A DNA stretch of 64,000 nucleotides from Colocasia esculenta. Taxonomy: Eukaryota; Streptophyta; Magnoliopsida; Alismatales; Araceae. Below, piece by piece: positions 11,556 to 21,894 of the stretch. Positions within the stretch are counted from its first letter, which is position 1. Every line of letters begins with the position of its first letter. Where the stretch lies: contig CM024760.1 in NCBI GenBank assembly GCA_014218235.1, positions 9,776,049 through 9,840,048 on the forward strand, given 5' to 3'. The translations under genes were made by a program, and so were the position numbers. The notes under the pieces were generated by a model. It saw only the letters and a program-made list of their open reading frames with translations, was not told the origin of the DNA and ran no database searches.

Positions 11556-14225
11556 TCACTTTTCTCTCCTCTCACCCTCGCTAGGCCTCGGCCTACGCAA
11601 GCTGCTGACCTCCTCCTCCTCCCTCTCCCGACGCCTGTCTGGGACGGGAGGTCTCGTCGCAGTAGAGGTCTCTGGGCGCGCTCCCGCTCCTCGTCCGACG
11701 GATGGATCTCCTAATGACACGATGTCATCAAGAGACCCGAACACGGACCCCACCCTCCCAGCCGCCTCCTGCTGAGTCTGTCGCTGCTGCTCCTGGCGCT
11801 TCTTCAGCACCCGGTTCTTCAGGAACTCCAGATCCGCGACAGCCTGCACTCGGGCCTCGATGGCCCGTATCATCTCAGCCTCCGCATCCCTCGCACTTTC
11901 TCGGAATGCGGTCGCTACTCCTCCTGCCTGTCGCTGCACGTAAAAAAAAAAGCAAACACATCAAATCAAATCACAAGTGTTCAGGTTTGGTTCAGTGTCT
12001 TACCTCCGTCTCGAGCTCCTGAATCCGCTCATTCGCCCTATCCAAGGCCTCCTGCAGGCGGACCGCCAGGTCCCCTCTGGCTGGCTGGGCGGACGAGCTC
12101 GCCCTCGCATCTCGGCTCGCCTGCGCTCTCAATAGCTCTCCTCTCTGCATTCATAAAACCCGGGTCAGTCATCAAATCAAATCAAATCGAATCAAGATCA
12201 AGGGTTAATGTTACTTACCAATGTCCTGACCTCGGCTCGGAGCCTCGTCAACTCCACCTCCTGCTCGGCCAATCGCCCCTCCAAAAGGTGGATGGCCTCT
12301 GACTCTGGCATCTGCCAAACACACTTCAAGGTTAGAATCAATTCAAATTCAAATCAACCGACCAAGGCTTAGAGTTAGAAGTTTCACTCACCACTCGTCG
12401 GTCAAGCCGGAGTCGCCCGGCATACCTCGCCTGGTAGTCCTCCATATAAGCTGAGCTGTGCTGGAGGTCGGTCACTCGTAGTACCCGCTCACCGCCCTCG
12501 CGCCAGTAGGCGACCGTGCTGCCGTGATCTGCACCCCAGTCGCGGTCCTCGGCAAAGAATCACCGGCGCGAGTGCCCCTCTCTCCCGAGGGAGGGCACCT
12601 TGATGGCCGGCTGGTTCCAGCCCAGTGTCCGCACCACCAACTCCAAATACAGTACCTCACATGTCCCGAGGCACAGTAAGAGGAGGTGGCGGTCGAACAA
12701 GGGGCGACCTGCCGCCACCGCCGGGTGCGAGGCGTCCGTCTCCCCCGCGTATGGGGTCCACACCACCTGAGAAGAATGAGAAAACACTGGTCAGTAACAT
12801 CAAATGCAGCAATAATTGAAAGAATGCAAGAGATAGTTGAGAGTTTCATACCTGCTCGTGCGGGTAGTGGTTAAGTGCGACCCGCACGTCTCCGGCCCTC
12901 CTATCGGTGACCCTGGGGTCCGGAGCCACCTCCCACCTCGTCATGAGAGGCACCATCGTCTGGCGCCCCAGATCTGCAAGAAGAAAAAGTCAGTCAGTCA
13001 AGCAATTTAATCAATTGAAATTCAAGATGAGCTTTAAAGGAAAATTGTGTACCTGAAGAAAGGGGGTGAAGCCCCCTGTGCTCTGTGAACACTGCGAGCT
13101 ACTGGGTAGAAGCGAGAATAGATGTCCTAGCATCGCAGCGCCCCAAGCATACCTCCCCGCCTGCGCCAGATCTCGGAGAAGCAGCACGAACTTGCAGTTC
13201 ATCTGTGATGACTGCGTCGCGAACAGCAGGCGCCCAAAAAAATAGCTGACAAAGATCCGAATCGAGCTCTCCTCGCTCCGGTCTCCGAGGTCAAGTGCTC
13301 CCCTCACCCTGGCGGAGAACTCCTCCAACGTCTCCAGGTGCCTCTCCGCCCTCCTCTCAGTCCAATGGCCTCTGAAAGCGATCCGAGCAGGATGCTCCGG
13401 ATCGGTTTCCTCCCGGCCACAAACTCCGGCCCCAACAGCTCTGCAATGTCATCATGATAATCTCTCCTCTCCAGCCCGACTACCGGCTCTCCCTGAACCG
13501 GCAGTCCCGTTAGATACGCCACATCCTCCAATGTGGGTATCATGTGACCCCAAGGCATGATGAATGCCTTGCAGTCCTCCTCCCATCTCTCCATCAACGC
13601 CTCTAAATAAGGGACATCCAAATGAAAAGGGCGTACCGACAAGATATGCCCGAAGCCCATCCGAGCAATCCGGGTCTGCTGGACCTCTGGCAGGGCTCGG
13701 TACCACGCCCAGCATAAATCCCAGGTCACCCTGCTCCTCATTCGGCCCTTACCCTGCAGAAAACACAGAAATATTAACGTTAGCATCGACTGCCGTTGAT
13801 TTTCAACTGACGGCAAAAGGGTCTGCCGTTTACTCATAATAGGCGTCAATGGGGTGGCCGTTTAGTTCCTGTATCGACGTCCAACCCATTGCCGTCAAGA
13901 TCATCTTGACGGCAAGGGGGTGGACGCCAGGAGGAACTCGACGGCAACCGATGTTGCCGTCAAGTTCCTGTCTGTCCCGACGGCACTTCCCCTGTTTTCC
14001 TTCATTTTCACCAAATTAAAAATGCATCCACAAGGGTTTTAGAATACTCACCCGTGGTCGTCGAGGTGCCTCCGCCTCCGTCTCGTCTCCTCCCTCAGTC
14101 TCTTCCCCCTCCGGTGCATCCTCCACCGCCATTTCTTCCTCTTCCTCCGCTGTAGCCATTTCCTCCTCTTCCTCCTCCGGTTGGCGACGGTCCCGGAGAA
14201 TCCTTCTCTTTTCCCTCCTCCTCAT
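11556..14225 (-). pseudogene. Antisense plant-mobile-domain gene inside the Tat element, spliced, with one stop and one frameshift
   Basis: Seven consistent GT-AG introns' worth of boundaries were read on the minus strand, giving exons near 14225-14052 (acidic Glu-rich start), 13753-13053, 12973-12852, 12766-12392, 12311-12219, 12144-12004 and 11933-11556. Exon 2 has plant-mobile-domain hallmarks: LMERWEEDCKAF, MPWGHMIPTLEDVAYLTGLP and later RYAWGAAMLGHLF. Exon 4 continues with CEVLYLELVVRTLGWNQPAI. The last exons form a long charged, coiled-coil-like tail. Breaks are a frame change near 13380 and an in-frame TGA near 12560 where a tryptophan codon would fit. This domain (PF10536) occurs in the MAIL1/MAIN proteins and in many plant transposons. 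In the retroelement its job is unknown. It may be a captured host or transposon gene. Confidence 0.7.
13765..13990. repeat. ACGGCAA / GACGTCC motif cluster in the antisense PMD gene's first intron
   Basis: Dense repeats occur in both orientations: gactgccgttg, ctgacggcaa, ggcgtcaatgg, gacgtccaac, attgccgtcaag, cttgacggcaag and gttgccgtcaag. Several are inverted pairs (ttgccgtcaag ... cttgacggcaa). The cluster lies in the 298-bp intron 13754-14051 and belongs to the motif family seen in the LTR. Confidence 0.55.
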
Positions 14226-14339
14226 TGTGATCTCGAGCAAAGTGAGCAAAGTATGGGTTCGGTTTTCCTTTTCCTTCTCCCGGCGCTTGGGAAGATGGAA
14301 TGGCGCCGGGAGAAGGCGTCGGTTCAAAAAAAGGGCGTT

Positions 14340-14605
14340 TACTGGTTTAACGTCAACCTCGAGACGTTTAACTTTATCTAGCGTCAACATCAGGCCGCTA
14401 ACGTACACTTGACGGCTAGGGTGTGGACGTCAATGTCCCTTCAATGTCAGACTTCGAAGTTTTGTAAACAGCCATGTCTGGCCGTCTACTTTAACCTCGA
14501 CGACAACATGTATGGACGTCCATTCTTCAGTCTTCTAGTTGACGGCTATGGTCTGGACGTTAACCAGAGGTTGGCGGCCATCGATGTGGACGCCAACTAC
14601 TCCGC
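14340..14605. promoter_or_regulatory. GGACGTC / GGTTGGCGGC module upstream of the antisense PMD gene
   Basis: Directly upstream (on the minus strand) of the PMD gene start at 14225, this stretch repeats tggacgtc (14423, 14512), tggacgtta, ggttggcggcc (14569) and atcgatgtggacgcc (14580). The same words occur in the LTR U3 (1245-1370), the leader (2465-2650), the PMD gene's first intron (13765-13990) and upstream of the second antisense gene (16255-16370). GACGTC is a palindromic bZIP-type core; a role here is inference. Confidence 0.45.
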
Positions 14606-14759
14606 GCTCAGTTCTCACAGCACACTCTTTTGGTCCCTTTTGAGGCCTTTTCATTCCACACATTCCGCAAGCCAAGCAAACTCAAGACAGTTTAACACAA
14701 ATACAATTCACTTTATTTCATCAAATTTGTGTTACACTTATTCAAATCAGGAAAATACA

Positions 14760-16149
14760 TCACTTTGACCTACGGGCCATGAAAAAATCACAAGAAATGG
14801 GACAAATGGTGTCCGTAAAATCCTCGTACTGCCATATGTCTTCCGGTGTTTCCTGCACCGCCAGTCCCACCTTCTTGCTCACTGTGTACTTCTTCCAAGT
14901 CTTCATGGCCTTCTTCATCATCTTTTCATTCTTCCCGGTGACTATCATATCAGTGCCGTTGAATGAAGTTGGGATTCCCCGTGGAATCCCAAGCTGACAG
15001 TGGCACCGATGTGGCTGGTACACCACCATCTGATCAGCCCCAATCAACCACAAATCTCTGTCCTCCCTGGTCTTTGCTCTGAACTCAATGGTCCTCATAA
15101 ACAGTGGCCTCACAATGAAATCATCCATCACCAGAAATGCCAAATGATCTCTCCAAGCGTCTCTGCTCTTCAAGTGTGCTGTCACACACTTGATCTCATC
15201 CTCTGGCTCGTACCATGCCCTGCTGCAGTGCACTGAACTCCGAAGGAAGACTCTGGAGGGGGTAGGTTGTGCATCAGCAAAATCAAACTTTAGATGAGCT
15301 TCCATCCATACCTGCAGCAGAAACAAACTCCCGCACGTGCGTCCGCCTAGGCTCATGGCGGTGAGCGAACTGTACAGGTGGGCCAGCACTGCAGGGGATG
15401 CAGTGGCAAGTGACTGCCCGCGCCATAGCAGAGTGAGTATCCCAACATGCTCGTACAGGATGAAGTCGCCGCTCGTGGGGAACAGGAACACCCCGGCCAG
15501 GCAAAGAGTCAGTCCTCGCGTCGCTCTCTCTCCGCCAATTTCCCGGGCATGCTGGATCAGCCACCAAGCCAGCCGGTCCAGGAAGATCCCATTCTTGTTC
15601 GTCATTCGCAGCACCTCCTTCTTGTCTCGTACGATGTCCGCGAGGATCTCTTCCCACGGGAGGAGAGGAATCGTGGCATCGTACTCCAGGCACCGCTGCC
15701 ACCCCAAGAACAGTTCTACCTCCTCCAGAAGCACGCTCGCCTCGAAGCCCTGGAACACGAAGGTGTGTGTGTGTGGGTGCCATCTCTCTATCAACGCCCC
15801 TAGGGCGTCGATTCCCCACCATATCTCTTTCATGTTCTTGGCCAAGACTACCATGAAGTTCAAGTGCCACATTCCGAAAAAGCTCCACATGTCCAGTGTA
15901 ATCGCGTTAACCAAGTTCACGAGCCAGGAAAAGGCCCGTACTTGGCCTTGGCTTGGGAATGCGGGAACTTCTTGCATGGCAGGCGGGGTTCTGTAAGAAA
16001 AGTTGTTTGGGGCGTTTTCAGCCCAGGAAAGAGCAGAAGTAGTCATCACTTACCTCTCCTTTGGCCAGACGTGTGCTCAGGTGTCTCGGTACTTCACTTA
16101 GAACCTCGGGATTCGCACCTGAGGATTGTCCGGTCGATGAAGAGGCCAT
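14760..16149 (-). CDS. Second antisense gene of the Tat element, possibly PMD/DUF7745-like
   Basis: It starts at ATG 16149 with a short Ser-rich exon (16149-16054). A clean intron follows (donor gtaagtg, acceptor tcttacag; 15991-16053), then an uninterrupted exon to TGA at 14760-14762, about 440 residues in all. The stretch GALIERWHPHTHTFVF followed by an LEEVELFLGW helix resembles the start of plant-mobile-like domains (R/W-x-P-E-T-H-T-F...). It ends in a basic tail. No stop or frameshift was found, unlike pol, which hints at retained constraint or lower age. It is transcribed convergently with gag-pol; its upstream region (16255-16370) carries the module also found in the LTR. The family call is by pattern only; function is unknown. 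Confidence 0.6.
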
Positions 16150-16254
16150 TTTACTGTGCTCTTCTGTCTCTCAGCTCTCTGGTTCGCAGCAGGAGCAGGG
16201 AGAGACGGAGGTAGGAGATGGTAGAGTCCCTATGGACTCCCATCACCTATATTT

Positions 16255-16370
16255 TCGGTCTGATCCGCTGTCAGGACGACGTCCAGATCGGTGGACGTCA
16301 GTTCCAGGTTGGCGGCCACATCTATGGACGTTAACAAGAGTACAGGCGACCATCGATGTGGACGTTTACT
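16255..16370. promoter_or_regulatory. GGACGTC / GGTTGGCGGC module upstream of the second antisense gene
   Basis: It contains gacgacgtccag, ggtggacgtcag, aggttggcggcc, tggacgttaac and catcgatgtggacg within 100 bp, about 110-220 bp before the antisense start at 16149. The words and partly the order match the LTR U3 and 14340-14605. It may be a shared promoter or protein-binding module. Confidence 0.45.
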
Positions 16371-17394
16371 GACCGGAAGTTTTTAAATTCTTAATCTTTA
16401 TATGGCCATTATCCTTTATCTTGTGCTTCGAGCTGTTTTGTAGATATCTTAAGCACAGGCCACGCTTCAACTTCGGAACGCTCATGCGACCTTGAGCGTT
16501 ACAGGTATGTCTAACATAGGACCCCACCAGAGGCGAATAACTTGGCGACCGTGAACCCTGAGTTCCCCTTCACCAAAAAAAAAAAACCATGATGGGTTTG
16601 CGATCTCTCAGTTATTCGTATGGCCTTTTAGAATTTTCCTCTGGTGCTAACTTGCATTTTAGATAGGCAACCCACACCAGCATGCATCTTCACTGCTAAC
16701 ATTCTCTTACTAACACTCAAAAAAAAATGGTGATTTTCCTCGATTATATGATTGCTCCATGGCTCCTAGCTCAGGTAGCCTACTGGGTCCGCTCTTCATG
16801 ACTATCCAGGTTGATATCGGGTTTTTGCTGCCCCCCTTCTCTACTTGTCCCACCGTGCTTTTCACAAATGATCATCCCAGCCTTATTGAGTTCACTTGAG
16901 CCTTCGCCAGCCGCGAGCTTAATTCCGGACTTCAGGCTTTCCAGGCATGTGATTCCGGTTAGAATCTTTTGATAATCCTTTGAGAGATCAACCAACTCCT
17001 TGTCTTTGTGACCTCCTAAATTCGGGACTGACGTCCTGATTAGGCCAGCGAGCCCACCGCTCCGGTTATGAGACCTTCCTGATTCAACCGTCATATTACA
17101 ACTCATTTGACTCAGACATGCCGGAAACTAGTCAAAGTCCAACACGGCCATGCCAGGGACCCTGCCATTGGGTCGCAGTTGTAGTTACACGGGTAGATCA
17201 TCCTTTTCCTACCCCTATTTGTCTCTCAGACGATTCGTCATTTGTTTCTAGCTTGTCTCTTTCGTTTGGTTCGCTAGAATTTCTATCCTCGGAGATGGCC
17301 CTTCCATTAAATCTCTGCGTCCTTTGTTTACCGAGACACCAACCTTTCAGTCCGCTCTGCTCCCTTGCAAGGCCGGACGTCTCGGAGGGGCATT
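16371..17394. other. Non-coding spacer before the 3' LTR, with polypurine end
   Basis: No convincing coding region; the short open stretches lack any family hallmark. A primer-site-like word (taacttggcgaccgtg) occurs near 16547 and an A-run at 16574, perhaps remnants of another element. The sequence ends in ctcggaggggcatt just before the LTR; gaggggc is the likely polypurine tract for plus-strand priming. Confidence 0.5.
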
Positions 17395-18647
17395 TGTAGA
17401 CGCGAGATTTGGCCCATCTCCCGCAAAGCTATTTGGCCCATTAAGCCTCGTTTGACCATGTGTTGACCGGCCTTGGATCCCATGTAGACGGCAGCATCGA
17501 TGGCCGCCGACTACAGGTTGGCGGCAATCCCCCTAGACGCTGACCCAAGTTGGCATCCACATTAGTGGACGTCTGCATGAGGTTGGCGGCCTGATCCCTG
17601 GACGTCAATAGGGTTTACCAGGTCTGCGCAACTAACCCGAGATTCCAGCCCACTAGCGCCCTTGTCTCGGCCATGCAACGCACATAGCCGTTCCCAACGG
17701 GTATATGGGCCACCTAGGCAGTCCTTTGACCCAGTAAAAATCCTACATGGCCTCTACCCATTGGTTGGAGCATTTACACAAGGATTGTCACATGTGTAAG
17801 TGTGTTTTTTCACACTTAGCATCCTAGGCACCCCAACCCCGAGCTCCTCTGCCTATTTAACACCCCTTTAAGCCCTCTGAACCAGAGGAGGGAGGCTGGA
17901 CGTCCTTATGCTGAACCTTTGAGAGAAGAGAGAGAAAGTGCACCCAACCTTCTACTACTCCTCCTCTTCTTCCTCACACAAGTTGGAACCTCCAGGAGGG
18001 CTGCTTAGGAGCTGGAGGAGCCCCCATAAGGACCTACATTGCTTGCAAACGAGGATCTTCTCCTTCCTTCCCTCTCTCTTTCCTTTTACTCTTTAGCATT
18101 CTTGCATATCACACACACCTTCCCACTCACACTAGGCACGTAGGTTATCTTCCTACACACCTAGAAAGGGGTTTCCCAACCAAAAACGGAGGGAAGAAGG
18201 GTGGTCATAACATTTGGCCACCCCTCTTCTCAAGTTCGCAACCGGTACGGGACCTTCCTTTTGGGTCTTTCTTATTTCGTTTTGAGCATTTACTACACTC
18301 CCTAGAGTCTAATAGAGTCTTTGTTTTGGCAGGAACAACCCGCAGGAGACTACGGAGCTCTTCTCCTTTGGCCGGCCAAAGGAGGAGAAGTTGAAGTCCC
18401 ACCATCATCCGCAACGCGAGGCCACTGCACCGACATGATCACAGCAACTCCTTGGGCACAGGTAAGGCCCTGGCGATCACCAAATCTCTTTTTTTTGCGC
18501 TTGTTTGCTACGTTTTCCTTCCAGTCAACTCAGTCAACCGGAGGGTCAACGTGGTCAACCAGCGGCCCCTACATCGCCAACGAGAGCCCGATGGCTTCCG
18601 CGAGCACCTGAGAGCTCCGGTGACGGAGTGGAAACGAACCGTCCACA
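17395..18647 (+). repeat. 3' LTR of the Tat element
   Basis: It is 1253 bp, the same length as the 5' LTR, TG...CA, followed by the target copy GGTTG at 18648-18652. Differences from the 5' LTR are mostly C/T and G/A changes, for example gatgcgag versus gacgcgag at the start and ggccggccg versus ggccggcca in the middle. Confidence 0.92.
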
Positions 18648-18774
18648 GGTTGTGCTGGTGCTGCTGAGCATGCCGCCTATCACGGAGGCGAGAGTTCTAG
18701 GCGCGGGGAGGGGTTCAGAGAGCAGCTATCCATCTCCTGCGCTGAGAAGCCATTAAAATGGCTGTAGGCGAGTG

Positions 18775-18985
18775 GGAAAGAGCAGAGAGGGGAGAGAGCG
18801 AGAGGGGTGGGAGAGACAAAGGAGAGGGGAGCTAGGAAAGAGCAGAGAGGGAGAGAGCGAGAGGGGTGGGAGAGAGAAAGGAGGGGGGAGCTAGGAAAGA
18901 GCAGAGAAGGGAGAGAGCGAGGGGGCAGGGTGGGAGGCAGCAAGGAGACGGCAGGGTGGGAGAGAGAAAGGAGGGCGAGGGGGTT
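18775..18985 (+). repeat. Purine-rich minisatellite in CACTA-1
   Basis: About three copies of a 60-65-bp purine-only unit (agagcagagagggagagagc ... gtgggagagagaaaggag ... agctaggaa) follow the stop of the captured peptide gene. No coding meaning is evident. Confidence 0.7.
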
Positions 18986-18999
18986 TAGAATTATTTTTT

Positions 19000-19495
19000 A
19001 AGTATATGTCAACGGCTTATATAGTCGTTGACAAGTGGGACATATGTCAATGGATAATTAGAGCCGTTGACAAATATTGAGAAGTTGGCGGGAAAAATCT
19101 CGCCATTTTTTTCATCAACATATGTCAATGGCTACTAGAAGCTGTTGACATATGTAGCTTATGTCAACGAATCCAAGTAGCCGTTGACATATGTTAAGCT
19201 TATGTCGACGGCTACCTAAGGTCGTTGACATATGTTACACTTATGTCAACGACTACTTTAGGCCGTTGACATATGTTACGCTTATATCAACAACTTCCAT
19301 TAGCCGTTGATATATGTTAATCTTATATCAACGACTTTGATAGCCGTTCACATATGGTAAGCTTATATCAACGGTTATAGACAGTCGTTGACATATGTTG
19401 ATCATATGTCGACGGCCTCGTGTAGCCGTTGACATATACCTTATATATCAACGAATGTTTCTAGTTGCTGACATAAAGTCGTTGACAAATCTTAT
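19000..19495. repeat. CACTA-1 right subterminal repeats
   Basis: Repeats on gttgacatatg and tatgtcaacg, spaced about 25-45 bp in alternating orientation, run up to the right end TTTCTTGTAGTA (19497-19508). The array is about twice as long as the left one. Confidence 0.8.
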
Positions 19496-19508
19496 TTTTC
19501 TTGTAGTA

Positions 19509-19786
19509 TCGTAACATAGCTCTTTCTTAGGACAGTCTGTGGTGGTGGCGGGAGATAAAAGAATTTTTTAAAATCTCTAAAACTCTGGTTTCCCATGTGC
19601 ATGGAGAAGCCGATGGCAGATGCATTGGAAAATTATGCTTGCCAGCTTTCTTCTAATGTGGTCTTCTTTTCTTCTTCTGCTCTGCCACGTGCTTGTAAGG
19701 CCCCTATTACTTTAGACCGCTCTTGTCTTAGGAGCATTAAATATGTTTAACAGGGGTATCCCTCGATGATGATGTAAAAAAAAAGT
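19509..19786 (+). pseudogene. LINE ORF2 RNase H domain, last part, and 3' end
   Basis: After the CACTA-1 right end the RNase H domain resumes, with shifted frames. A stretch with ADALENYACQLSS, SSALPRACKAPI and LDRSCLRSI matches the usual C-terminal pattern of plant LINE RNase H domains (ADALAN..., LP..., LD...GL...R). A short A-run (tgatgatgtaaaaaaaaag, to about 19786) is the likely poly(A) end of the LINE. Confidence 0.65.
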
Positions 19787-20851
19787 ATTAAATAGGGATA
19801 ACATTATCCTTCCTCTTGGGTAGGGATAAAAGTTATATATCTTGTTAAAATGAGTACTTTTATAATTGAGATAGGTTGTACTAGAGATAAGGAGGTGCAA
19901 TCAAGATAAATGTGTCTTAAATAGGGATAACATTATCTGTACTCTTGGATAGGAATAAGAGTTGTACACAGTTGAAATGGGTACAATAGAAGATAATGGA
20001 GGTCATTTCTGACCTATAAGTCGAGCCACATTTCTTATTTTTATAATACTCCCAATTTCGTCACTATCTTAAGCTCATTTATCTGCCCAATATGAGCCCG
20101 TTGTGCATAGACTTCGTCCTATCTCGTCCAACCTTTACACAAGAGTTCTTAGTCACACTGATAGCTAGGGTTTCAGATCTTGAACCTTAATGTGTCAGCG
20201 CGATTGGATGCCTTAATATTGTCGTGACATGTCCTATTGATGTGTTAGTCCTTGCATATTTGTTTAAGTCCCTATGCTATCACATCAGGTCCACCAGACG
20301 CATTACACACTGTCGCAGCCCCATGATATGATGTGTTAAGAGTTTTCATGGTAGATATCACGTAAGCTTTCTCTCTCTTATCTTAGTGGCATTATCTCTC
20401 TCCAAACAACCTTGAGATGATCTCCAACTCTGAGGGTTGGTTCTATCTGACCCTAGAGGCCTCCTAGGACTCTGATCTCAAGGATTTACATGGCTTTATC
20501 CCATTTTTGTGGTCATTATCCCCCCCAAGATGAAATGAACTCTCCTCCTCTTTAAAAGCCAACATTTCTCCTCAAAGCTCGATGTTAGATACTATAGGCT
20601 CCCTATCAACGTCCAAACACTGTTACATTCCAAGGATATCTTCCCCACAGCCAAGAAGTCACCTTTTTGGAGCTCTTTCTCTCACTCTCTTCTTTCCTTA
20701 CATGCATGTTACATTCTTTTTCATTTCTAGATAGCTACACCATTCCCTTCCCACATTTCCCCCTAATCCTAGGAGTTTCCCAACACCCTAGGTTCGCACC
20801 CCTGCATGTTGCTCCCCTCTTCTTTCAAGTTGAATAGATATGACATTATTT
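19787..20851. other. Intergenic sequence, no gene seen
   Basis: The only internal structure noticed is a diverged repeat of aaatagggataacattat...gggataa (19787-19845 and 19918-19975). No supported coding region. Confidence 0.5.
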
Positions 20852-20869
20852 CACTAGTACAAAAAGGAC

Positions 20870-21475
20870 TATGGCCGACAGTTAACAACCGTCGGCGGTT
20901 TGAAAAACACCGTCGCCTATAACAACGCCCACAGTCCATCCGTCGTCCATAGACCGTGGTCTACACTCCCGTTGGCCTTATTATAGCCGACGGTTAACCA
21001 ACCGTGGCCTTCAAACAACCGTCGTCTATTTCTTATTTTTTTATTTAAAAAAAATATTATTGCCAACGGTTACCGTCATCTTTTATATAATAGGCGACGG
21101 TGGAAAACCGTTGAGGGACATCATTGCCAACGGTCAGACACCGTCGCCTTGTGTCCAATAGCCGACTATTCAAACCGTCGTGTGACATCATTGCCAACGG
21201 TCAGGAACCGTCGCCTCTTGTACAATAGCCAACTATCAATAACCATTGAGCCATCACCATGCAAATAATAGCCCACGGATACTGCCATCGATTTTTTTGA
21301 TAGACGACAGTCCCAACCGTCGCCATGCAGACAATAGCCAACGGACCCAACCACTACCTTTTTTCGATAGCAGACGGTCCCAACCATTGCCATATACATA
21401 ATAGTCAACAGACTCAAACGTCGTATTTGCATGAAAGCTAACAACTCCAATATACACAATAGTTGACGAACCCAT
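20870..21475. repeat. CACTA-2 left subterminal repeats
   Basis: About 600 bp of repeated gccgacggtt / aaccgtcg(g/c)c words in both orientations, decaying toward 21470. The right counterpart (30885-30965) is under 100 bp, so the ends are strongly asymmetric. Confidence 0.8.
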
Positions 21476-21894
21476 CATAAATATAGTCATTTTTCATATA
21501 TTCCACAAGTTTAAAATATTATTCAAATACTTTGGGGATTTTTTTTAGTGAAGACAACCAAACATACAATGCACCATTTATTTAAATATAGCATAAAAAA
21601 ATTTCAACACGTTAATCATTAGTTATCATGTCATATTCAATATGTACAAAAACGTCTGTCTTGGTAGCATGAAAATTAAAATTTGTATGAAGAGTCCTAT
21701 CTAGATAAAGAGGTGCAACTCTATTGTCTTGAGGGCTGCAACTGTGATGTTCCACCTTGCATCTAGCAATTTTCAACCTATAAAATCAAACAAGCAAGAA
21801 AGAAAGAGTGTTAATCTTTTTTAGGCAAGTAAATGTGGTTACATTTTATTGAGGAAAGTACAAAGGAAAGATGCAATCTTGTTGAAATCTTTAC

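Larger units (their letters stand above)
1159..18647 (+). mobile_element. Full-length Tat-clade Ty3/gypsy LTR retrotransposon (17.5 kb)
   Basis: Two LTRs of identical length (1253 bp) begin TGTAGA and end CCACA. They are bracketed by a perfect 5-bp target duplication, GGTTG at 1154-1158 and 18648-18652. Domain order is gag, protease, G-patch, reverse transcriptase, RNase H, a second archaeal-type RNase H, integrase, then a 7-kb region holding two antisense genes. The additional RNase H before integrase and the extra antisense ORFs place it in the Tat/Ogre group. By eye the LTRs differ at about 25 sites, mostly transitions, with no net indel, so insertion was fairly recent. Pol frameshifts make it non-autonomous as read. 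Confidence 0.93.
1098..18756 (+). pseudogene. Captured small secreted-peptide gene, split by the Tat retrotransposon
   Basis: The ATG at 1098 opens a frame of 20 codons plus one base (1098-1158): basic start (MAFSVRRGF), alanine run, then MLLCMV. The frame continues exactly on the far side of the retrotransposon and its GGTTG duplication (18653-18756): VLVLLSMPPITEARVLG and a short Ser/Pro-rich tail ending in stop TAA at 18754. Without the insertion the frame is 54 codons. It has a classical signal peptide (basic n-region, hydrophobic core, probable cleavage near ITEA) and a mature part of about 20 residues, the layout of a plant secreted peptide precursor. The tail matches no family I can name (it lacks CLE, CEP, PSK or IDA motifs), so it may be truncated by the capture. 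It is disrupted now by a 17.5-kb insertion. Confidence 0.55.
360..19508. mobile_element. CACTA-1: CACTA (En/Spm-type) transposon carrying a peptide gene and a nested retrotransposon
   Basis: The left end is CACTACAAGAAAT at 360. The right end is the near-perfect inverse TTTCTTGTAGTA, whose last base is changed. Both ends are followed internally by arrays of short subterminal repeats built on GTTGACATATG and TGTCAACG in both orientations, typical of the transposase-binding regions of CACTA elements. No transposase gene is seen, so it is non-autonomous. Without the Tat retrotransposon (1159-18647 plus one target copy) it would be about 1.65 kb. It interrupts a LINE RNase H domain. A 3-bp target duplication was not clearly resolved (GTA precedes the left end). 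Confidence 0.8.

Noticed and set aside
15283..15996. Overlapping ~200-codon frames on both strands across the second antisense gene
   Set aside because: They are shadows; only the 14760-15990 minus frame has domain-like motifs and a matching upstream exon.
16540..16590. A second primer-binding-site-like word (ttggcgaccgtg) before the 3' LTR
   Set aside because: No LTR end precedes it and no coding region follows. It may be an old remnant, but it is not supportable as a feature.
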